Assembly: GCA_043806395.1 (NCBI GenBank)
Contig: JAZDHC010000291.1
Location: 1 to 11,331 of the forward strand
DNA length: 11,331 nt
Reading direction: 5' to 3'
From: CG2-30-40-21 sp043806395
Lineage (GTDB): Bacteria > UBA9089 > CG2-30-40-21
Shown here: positions 8,335 to 11,331 of the stretch, in pieces
Position numbering within the stretch: the first letter of the stretch is position 1
Layout of the letters: each line of letters starts with the position of its first letter
Notes under the pieces: generated by a model
Told to the model about the DNA's origin: nothing
What the model saw: only the letters and a program-made list of their open reading frames with translations
The model's database searches: none
Translations under genes and position numbers: made by a program

Positions 8335-8363
8335 AGTATAACTCAAATGAAGAGGATTTGCAA
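8335..8363 (-). promoter_or_regulatory. promoter of the ATPase-PglZ gene, apparently leaderless
   Basis: Reading leftward, TTGCAA (8363-8358) and TATACT (8340-8335) are separated by 17 bases. The -10 box ends seven bases before the ATG at 8327, so initiation would fall on or next to the start codon. The absence of a Shine-Dalgarno in AAACAAT before the ATG fits a leaderless mRNA. Confidence 0.55.
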
Positions 8364-8388
8364 CAAAAATCTTTCAAATTACAGGAGA

Positions 8389-8605
8389 GAAATTCACCAC
8401 AAAGACACAAAGGAGTCAAGAAAAAATAAGTTGTACACCAAGAGCCACTGAGACGCTTGACTGGCAAGGCGTGAGAAGTGAGCATACTACTGTATGTAAA
8501 CGACGAACAACGAAGCCAGTCAAGATGTATCGGTGGCACGACTGTACAAGTTATTTTTTCTTGACGACAAAGGACACATGAGAAAAAAACCAGAGGACAG
8601 CAGGC
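8389..8605. repeat. CACAAAG-rich interspersed repeat, split by an insertion
   Basis: The left part (8389-8414) contains CACCACAAAGACACAAAGGA and the right part (8567-8605) continues ACAAAGGACACATGAG, an A-run and CAGAGGACAG. Joining them across the insertion restores one continuous repeat. From memory, sequences of this kind recur between genes in many uncultured bacteria. It codes for nothing recognisable. The whole gap 8340-8722 holds no gene. Confidence 0.55.
8415..8566. mobile_element. non-coding hairpin element (MITE-like) with 8-bp target duplication
   Basis: The ends are inverted repeats matching 21 of 22 bases: 8415-8436 starting GTCAAGAAAAAAT and 8544-8565 ending ATTTTTTCTTGAC. Inside lie nested arms: GCCACTGA against TCGGTGGC (8444-8451 and 8530-8537, one G-T type pair), a perfect 10-bp CTTGACTGGC/GCCAGTCAAG (8456-8465 and 8515-8524), and CATAC/GTATG (8483-8487 and 8492-8496). 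The octamer ACAAAGGA occurs immediately before (8407-8414) and just after (8567-8574), as expected of a target duplication. No ORF is inside, so it would need a transposase encoded elsewhere. Confidence 0.7.
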
Positions 8606-8618
8606 ATGAAAAAAGAAA

Positions 8619-8647
8619 TTGACAAAAGCATATTGATATGTTAAACT
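8619..8647 (+). promoter_or_regulatory. promoter of the DUF433/DUF5615 operon with a possible operator
   Basis: TTGACA (8619-8624) and TAAACT (8642-8647) are spaced by 17 bases. The spacer holds the inverted repeat CATAT-TG-ATATG (8629-8640), well placed for autorepression by the antitoxin-toxin complex, which is usual in such operons. The leader is about 70 bases, with GGAGGTG (8709-8715 region) ahead of the ATG at 8723. Confidence 0.6.
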
Positions 8648-8722
8648 TAAATTTATTATAGCGAGGGCTAAGGCTAATATTCATGTCTGAGCCCCCTACT
8701 ACCAAGGTGGAGGTGAAATTCA

Positions 8723-8950
8723 ATGCCTTATATTTCAGAACATATAACAGTTAATCCAGAGCAGTGTGGTGGTCGTCCTTGTATTCGCGGCATGAGAATA
8801 CGGGTAATAGATGTTCTTGATCTACTTGCATTAGGTTTGAGCTTCACGGAAGTCTTGCAGGAGCTCCCCGATCTGGAAATGGCGGATATTAGAGCTGTGT
8901 TGAAGTTCGTGGCGCAGCGGCATGATCATCCGATTTTGGTGGCAGCATGA
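8723..8950 (+). CDS. DUF433 family protein, putative antitoxin
   Basis: This 75-residue protein matches the DUF433 pattern: ITVNPEQCGGRPCIRGMRIRV near residues 8-28, the segment ending in G-x-R-I-x-V that marks the family. It is followed by VLDLLALGLSFTEVLQELPDLEMADIRAVLKFVAQ, a helix-turn-helix-like region near 29-65. DUF433 proteins pair with PIN-like toxins and are thought to bind both the toxin and the operon DNA. The next gene is such a toxin and overlaps this stop codon by four bases (ATGA), a sign of coupled translation. A strong Shine-Dalgarno (GGAGGTG) fixes the start. The base composition is more GC-rich than the neighbouring modules, which suggests a separate origin. Confidence 0.88.
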   Translation: MPYISEHITVNPEQCGGRPCIRGMRIRVIDVLDLLALGLSFTEVLQELPDLEMADIRAVLKFVAQRHDHPILVAA

Positions 8951-9285
8951 AAATCTGGGTTAATGCACAACTGCCACCAGCCATCGCCAACTGGATCAGC
9001 GAGAATTTCAATGTGGAAGCGGTGGCGGTTCGCGAGTTAAACTTGCGTGAGGCAACGGATCTGGAAATTTTTACTGCCGCCAGAAACGCGTCGGCAATTG
9101 TGATGACGAAAGATAGCGATTTTGTTGAGTTGGTCAATATACATGGAACGCCTCCGCAGGTGATATGGTTGACATGTGGTAACACCACGAACGCACGGCT
9201 CAGAGAAATTTTAACCCAAGCATTACCATCAGCAATCAATTTGCTGGAATCCGGCGAGGTAATCGTAGAGATCAGCGGTACATAA
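8947..9285 (+). CDS. DUF5615 family PIN-like protein, putative toxin RNase
   Basis: This 112-residue protein of the DUF5615/COG4634 (Mut7-C-like PIN) family carries the family landmarks in order: KIWVNAQLPPAIANWI at 2-17, REATDLEIFTAAR at 34-46, IVMTKDSDFVEL at 51-62 and VIWLTCGNT at 72-80, then LPSAINLLESGEVIVEI. The acidic residues D38, D56 and D58 would form the metal site of a ribonuclease. Odd point: residue 6 is Asn (AAT), where most relatives known to me have Asp (V-D-A-Q-L), so the first metal ligand may be lost. It is encoded after its DUF433 partner with an ATGA overlap. Toxicity is inferred from the family and pairing. Confidence 0.88.
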   Translation: MKIWVNAQLPPAIANWISENFNVEAVAVRELNLREATDLEIFTAARNASAIVMTKDSDFVELVNIHGTPPQVIWLTCGNTTNARLREILTQALPSAINLLESGEVIVEISGT

Positions 9286-9303
9286 TATTGTATTTGGGGG
9301 AAA

Positions 9304-9322
9304 TTCTGGGGACACAATACTT
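9304..9322 (+). repeat. GGGGACA repeat fragment after the DUF5615 gene
   Basis: TTCTGGGGACACAATACTT shares the GGGGACA...AATACT pattern with 10896-10914. From memory, GGGGACA/AATACT elements recur between genes in many bacteria, sometimes near REP-associated transposases. No transposase is present here. The gap 9286-9610 otherwise holds a hairpin, a promoter, a mini-ORF and a foldable repeat. Confidence 0.45.
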
Positions 9323-9341
9323 AATTTTGAAAATAGAACAA

Positions 9342-9370
9342 CATTAGGAAACATTCCATATTTCCTAATG
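9342..9370. repeat. 10-bp perfect hairpin
   Basis: CATTAGGAAA and TTTCCTAATG form a perfect 10-bp stem around a 9-base loop. It lies about 57 bases after the DUF5615 stop and 29 bases before the next promoter. A run of T comes only later (from 9388), so it is a weak candidate terminator for the upstream operon or a protein-binding site. Confidence 0.5.
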
Positions 9371-9398
9371 AATTTCTCCAAGCATTTTAATTTTTTAC

Positions 9399-9428
9399 TT
9401 GACTTGAGTGGTTTTTATAAGGTATAAT
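9399..9428 (+). promoter_or_regulatory. promoter of the BrnT/BrnA-like operon with overlapping inverted repeat
   Basis: TTGACT (9399-9404) and a perfect TATAAT (9423-9428) are spaced by 18 bases. TTATA-AGG-TATAA (9415-9427) is an inverted repeat that covers the -10 box, a plausible site for autorepression by the ribbon-helix-helix antitoxin. The first gene starts about 175 bases downstream, which is an unusually long leader. Confidence 0.6.
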
Positions 9429-9452
9429 ATTCATCAGATAGGAGAGAGTAAA

Positions 9453-9491
9453 GTGCAGACCTTTAATATTGAATTTGCAATAGTTTGGTAA
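9453..9491 (+). other. 12-codon mini-ORF in the leader of the BrnT/BrnA operon
   Basis: A GTG with GGAGAG seven bases upstream opens a frame encoding VQTFNIEFAIVW and then TAA. It could be a leader peptide, but it could equally be the remnant of a gene start cut off when the following repeat arrived. Nothing else supports translation. Confidence 0.2.
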
Positions 9492-9531
9492 GCCAAAAGA
9501 AAAGAAAAAGACGGCAGGGCAAAGCTTTTTT

Positions 9532-9591
9532 CTAACCCGTCGTTGAACCCAACAGCAGAAGCTATGCCGTGAGGCAACACATAGCCATTGG
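9532..9591 (+). repeat. foldable attC-like repeat with CTAAC core
   Basis: It begins CTAACCCGTCGTTGAACCC, a type of post-gene sequence that recurs in repeat or attC-like sites. It folds as CCAA (9549-9552) with TTGG (9588-9591), then GCTA (9561-9564) with TAGC (9582-9585), then TGCC with GGCA around a GTGA tetraloop (9565-9576). No matching GTTAG is seen at the right end (the sequence there is TTGGATAA), so it would be a degenerate site. Confidence 0.4.
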
Positions 9592-9610
9592 ATAAAAGGA
9601 AAACTATTTT

Positions 9611-9895
9611 ATGTATATTGATGATTTTATTTGGTTGCCAGATATTCTTGAAAAACTGGCTGTCAAACATCAAGTCACACAGGATGAGGCTGAGGAAGTA
9701 TTTTTTAATCATCCACGATATCGCTTTGTTGAGTCAGGATATAGACAGGGTGAAGATGTGTACTCAACTATTGGACAAACTGATGCAGGACGGTATCTAA
9801 TTGTGTTCTTCATTCACAAACCAGACAACACAGTTTTAATCTTGAGTGCACGAGATATGGATAAAAAGGAGCGAAGGCATTATGAACAAAAGTAA
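9611..9895 (+). CDS. BrnT family toxin-like protein
   Basis: This 94-residue protein has the layout of BrnT, a RelE-fold ribonuclease toxin. It shows a W near the start (W8) and a helix with E14-K15 and KHQVTQDEAEEVFFNHPRY at 19-37, where BrnT proteins have KHGVsFeEA..VF.dP. Next comes YSTIGQTDAGRYLIVFFI at 51-68 (BrnT: IG.t..GR.L.VVyt), and last ILSARDMDKKERRHYE at 77-91 (BrnT: IISAR.a...ER..YE). It lacks the usual N-terminal F-E-W-D-x-x-K signature in strict form, so it is a divergent member. AAGGAAA lies about 10 bases before the ATG. Its end overlaps the next gene by 14 bases, the toxin-first order typical of brnTA. An alternative upstream ATG in another frame (9588) gives no recognisable protein. 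Confidence 0.8.
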   Translation: MYIDDFIWLPDILEKLAVKHQVTQDEAEEVFFNHPRYRFVESGYRQGEDVYSTIGQTDAGRYLIVFFIHKPDNTVLILSARDMDKKERRHYEQK

Positions 9896-10184
9896 TAACA
9901 CACAACTTTCCAGTATTTCAAAGGCATGTACGATAGAAGAAATTGCTGACTTTTGGGATACGCATAGTCTAAATGACTATTGGGACAAGACCCACGAAGT
10001 TGAATTTGAAGTCAGGGCCAAACATAGACGGCGTATAACACTTGACCAAGAAGTTTATACACAAGTTGAATTTCAATCCCGTACACATGGTATTCTACCC
10101 GAGACATTGGTTAATCTATGGTTGGCTGAACGACTCCAAAAAAACAGGGTAGGCAAAAAGAGCAGAGTTGGGATTAGATCTTGA
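9882..10184 (+). CDS. BrnA/CopG-type ribbon-helix-helix antitoxin
   Basis: The start at 9882 (100 residues) is preferred because AAGGAG lies about 10 bases upstream and the overlap with the toxin gene (14 bases) is normal. An earlier ATG at 9846 would add 12 residues with no support. The N-terminal half has EEIADFWDTHSLNDYWDKT at 19-37 and EVEFEV at 39-44, the hallmark of the CopG_antitoxin/BrnA family, which wraps the toxin. Residues about 50-85 (RRITLDQEVYT, then SRTHGILPETLVNLWLAERL) are the ribbon-helix-helix DNA-binding part, which probably represses the operon from the inverted repeat at the -10 box. The tail is basic. It is followed by a strong terminator at 10247. Confidence 0.85.
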   Translation: MNKSNNTQLSSISKACTIEEIADFWDTHSLNDYWDKTHEVEFEVRAKHRRRITLDQEVYTQVEFQSRTHGILPETLVNLWLAERLQKNRVGKKSRVGIRS

Positions 10185-10235
10185 ATATTGAATCCACAAT
10201 ACTTCGAAAAACTAAAAGAAAGAAGTAACAACCAA

Positions 10236-10295
10236 GTCTAACAACAAAAAATCACTGGATGGGCAGTAGCCCACCAGTGATTTTTATGGTTAGCA
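10236..10295 (+). repeat. attC-like palindrome enclosing the terminator
   Basis: GTCTAAC (10236-10242) fits the integron R'' consensus RYYYAAC. GTTAGCA (10289-10295) fits five of seven positions of the R' consensus GTTRRRY. CTAAC pairs with GTTAG, then a 4- and 3-base unpaired spacer follows, then a 17-bp arm with one extrahelical A (10259). The size of 60 bases is within the attC range. It could be chance flanking of a terminator. Confidence 0.35.
10247..10285. terminator. intrinsic terminator after the BrnT/BrnA operon
   Basis: The stem is AAAAATCACTGG (10247-10258) with CCAGTGATTTTT (10274-10285), one bulged A at 10259, then TGGGC/GCCCA around an AGTA loop: 17 pairs in all. The T-run 10281-10285 serves the plus strand, and the A-run on the left would serve the minus strand. 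Confidence 0.8.
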
Positions 10296-10316
10296 ATATA
10301 AAAAGGAAGCATAATT

Positions 10317-10577
10317 ATGCCAATAATATCCAAATTTTTCGGAATTGTGATAAGAATGTTTTATGATGAACACAATCCTCCCCACTTTCATGCTGAATAT
10401 CAAGGCAAGAAAGCAGTATTTAATCTTCAAGGTAATATAATTAAAGGAGATTTAAGTTCAAGAACAGCAACAAAACTTGTAAGAGAATGGATTGATATCC
10501 ATATAAATGAGATTGAAGAAGATTGGGATCTGGCAAGAGAAAGCAAAGAAATCAAGAAAATTGCTCCTTTGGATTGA
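10317..10577 (+). CDS. DUF4160 family protein
   Basis: This 86-residue protein has the family core: ISKFFGIVIRMFYDEHNPPHFHAEYQGKKA (4-33), containing the diagnostic EHNPPHFHAEY, then NIIKGDLSSRTATKLVREWIDIHINEIEEDWD with the conserved W58 and acidic positions. DUF4160 genes are nearly always followed by a DUF2442 gene, as here, and the pair is listed among putative type II toxin-antitoxin systems. The biochemical role is not established. AAGGAAG lies a few bases before the ATG. The gene starts about 30 bases after a terminator, yet no obvious promoter is visible in that short gap. Confidence 0.88.
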   Translation: MPIISKFFGIVIRMFYDEHNPPHFHAEYQGKKAVFNLQGNIIKGDLSSRTATKLVREWIDIHINEIEEDWDLARESKEIKKIAPLD

Positions 10578-10585
10578 GGTGGATT

Positions 10586-10828
10586 ATGTGGAATATGAAT
10601 GATGTGAAATCAATACAATACAAAAATGAATATGTTTATCACATTATCTTTGACGATGGTAAGAGCGGAGATGTAAATTTTTCAGAATACTTAGGCAATG
10701 GACCTGTTTTTGAGCCATTGAGAGATCAGCAGTTTTTTAGGCAAGCGATGATTGAAGGTGGTACCATCGCCTGGCCAAATGGCGTTGACATTGCACCGGA
10801 AACTTTATACGAAAAAGTAAATTGCTAA
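10586..10828 (+). CDS. DUF2442 family protein
   Basis: The start is set at 10586 (80 residues) because GAGGTGG lies just upstream, directly after the DUF4160 stop (10575-10577). An in-frame ATG at 10595 is also possible. The frame extends upstream into the previous gene but without family likeness. Landmarks are YHIIFDDGKSGDVNFSEYL (20-38), then FEPLRDQQFFRQAMIEGGTIAWPNGVDIAPETLYE (44-78), whose TIAWPNGVDIAPETLY ending is diagnostic of DUF2442. It is the probable partner of DUF4160 in an eight-base-spaced operon. The stop codon is embedded in a GCTAAC motif that begins the following repeat-rich gap. Confidence 0.88.
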   Translation: MWNMNDVKSIQYKNEYVYHIIFDDGKSGDVNFSEYLGNGPVFEPLRDQQFFRQAMIEGGTIAWPNGVDIAPETLYEKVNC

Positions 10829-10985
10829 CGAGGCGATGCACCTAACCAGCGGGGATGCGGCGAGCTATCAAAGTTTTTTGGTTTAAGGGAAAACCGGGGA
10901 CAGCACCCAATACTGTTCGGCACGATTCTTGCTTGTGATTTTGAGTATTAACTTAAAAATAGCAAGTTGTCAGTTTCAGGATTAA
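10829..10985. other. gap with degenerate repeats, no gene seen
   Basis: It starts with GCTAACGAGGCGATGCACC (from 10824), a post-gene sequence of the attC-like or recurrent-repeat type, but no matching right arm is found. At 10896-10914 GGGGACA...AATACT resembles 9308-9321. In the frame of the PIN fragment below, TAA at 10983-10985 closes the reading frame on its left side. No promoter was identified. Confidence 0.45.
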
Positions 10986-11141
10986 AATTATCCAAAAATC
11001 GCTGATAGATTTAATATCTATGCCTATGATGCCTACCTCATAAGGTGTGCATTGAAGTATAAGTCTCCGTTGATTGCCTTGGATCAAAACTTAGTAAGTT
11101 TTGCCAAGCAGATGAATATTAGAGTTATGGAGGTGACCTGA
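10986..11141 (+). pseudogene. truncated PIN-domain (VapC-like) toxin, C-terminal remnant
   Basis: The open stretch after TAA (10983) reads NYPKIADRFNIYAYDAY, then LIRCALKYKSPLIALDQNL, then VSFAKQMNIRVMEVT, stop. This is the C-terminal third of a PIN ribonuclease, with the acidic motif YDAYL and the following LIALDQNL strand intact. The N-terminal two thirds, which would carry the first catalytic Asp and the Glu, are missing: upstream frames show no PIN sequence and no credible start. A GGGGACA repeat lies about 70 bases upstream, so an insertion or recombination event probably removed the front. The stop overlaps the next ATG by one base (TGATG), the ordinary junction of an intact toxin-antitoxin pair. 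Confidence 0.7.
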
Positions 11142-11331
11142 TGGCTATATGTACATATTCAAACGCCAGTCAAAACCTTGACTTATTATTAGAAGAAGTT
11201 GTTAAAGAAGGAGAGGTCAGAATAAAATCCAATAATGGACAAATTTTTGTCATTAGACCAGGACAAAAAGCAGATTCTCCCTTAAATGTTGAGGGTATAG
11301 ACCTTGGTATTTCTACTAATGATATCATACA
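11141..11331 (+). CDS. Phd/YefM-like antitoxin, N-terminal part (cut by window edge)
   Basis: Sixty-three codons are visible and the frame is open at the right edge. The protein starts MAICTYSNASQNLDLLLEEV and continues VKEGEVRIKSNNGQIFVIRP, the compact alpha-beta fold of Phd/YefM-like antitoxins (Y/T-S-x-A-x-x-N-L..LL, then a beta hairpin with G-E-V-R-I and G-Q-I-F-V-I), followed by SPLNVEGIDLGIS, a segment seen in this subgroup. GGAGG at 11129-11133 lies inside the end of the PIN remnant, seven bases before the ATG, so the gene was translationally coupled to it. The antitoxin looks intact while its toxin does not. Family is likely; the exact subfamily is not certain. Confidence 0.7.
   Translation, partial: MAICTYSNASQNLDLLLEEVVKEGEVRIKSNNGQIFVIRPGQKADSPLNVEGIDLGISTNDII

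Noticed and set aside
8415..8566. The hairpin element read as a CRISPR-like or structured RNA gene.
   Set aside because: There is a single nested palindrome rather than spaced direct repeats, and the flanking 8-bp duplication is better explained by transposition.
8520..8723. A 67-codon minus-strand frame in the repeat-rich gap.
   Set aside because: It runs through the hairpin element and the toxin-antitoxin promoter, is Cys/Ser/Phe-rich low-quality translation, and has no support.
8889..9317. A 142-codon open frame on the minus strand opposite the DUF433/DUF5615 pair.
   Set aside because: It lies antisense to two well-recognised, overlapping genes and its translation shows no family features.
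9846..9881. Upstream ATG at 9846 for the BrnA-like antitoxin.
   Set aside because: It would lengthen the overlap with the toxin gene to 50 bases and add residues unlike the family, while the ATG at 9882 has AAGGAG at good distance.
1..11331. tRNA or rRNA genes, CRISPR arrays, phage structural genes, transposase or integrase genes.
   Set aside because: None was seen on either strand when reading the gaps and the frames.

Overview
The window is 11.3 kb of AT-leaning bacterial DNA. It holds one housekeeping gene (gatB) surrounded by accessory genes: a very large defence-type ATPase/phosphatase, several toxin-antitoxin-like gene pairs, and a number of small palindromic or interspersed repeats. 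Near-consensus sigma-70 promoters, Shine-Dalgarno sites and the presence of GatB show a bacterium. The interspersed repeats (a CACAAAG-rich repeat, GGGGACA elements, foldable repeats beginning CTAAC) resemble, from memory, those of uncultured environmental lineages. I cannot name a taxon from the sequence alone.

Layout. Positions 1-2956 are all on the minus strand. From right to left they hold gatB, a HEPN/nucleotidyltransferase pair, a short hypothetical ORF, and the N-terminal part of a secreted HtrA/trypsin-like protease that runs off the left edge. The HEPN-MNT pair is bracketed by two same-orientation copies of a roughly 60-70 bp repeat. Positions 3015-8327 (minus) are a single 1770-codon gene. 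Its N-terminal third is a P-loop ATPase of the BrxC/PglY type and its last roughly 175 residues form a PglZ-type alkaline-phosphatase-fold domain. It has its own promoter, placed so close to the ATG that the mRNA may be leaderless.

Positions 8340-8722 carry no gene. They hold a roughly 152-bp non-coding hairpin element with an 8-bp target duplication, inserted into an older repeat, followed by a promoter. Positions 8723-11331 are all on the plus strand and form a run of two-gene toxin-antitoxin-like modules: DUF433/DUF5615, BrnT/BrnA-like, DUF4160/DUF2442, and a truncated PIN toxin overlapping a Phd-like antitoxin that runs off the right edge. The gaps between modules hold hairpins, a terminator, attC-like CTAAC...GTTAG structures and GGGGACA repeats, so the run looks like a cassette-style accumulation. 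No integrase or transposase gene is visible.

How they fit together: gatB has its own near-perfect promoter and is functionally independent. The rest is best read as a defence and toxin-antitoxin island. The item most worth attention is the single-chain fusion of the two BREX/Pgl core activities, ATPase and PglZ phosphatase, with no PglX methyltransferase or other BREX gene within the window on either side.
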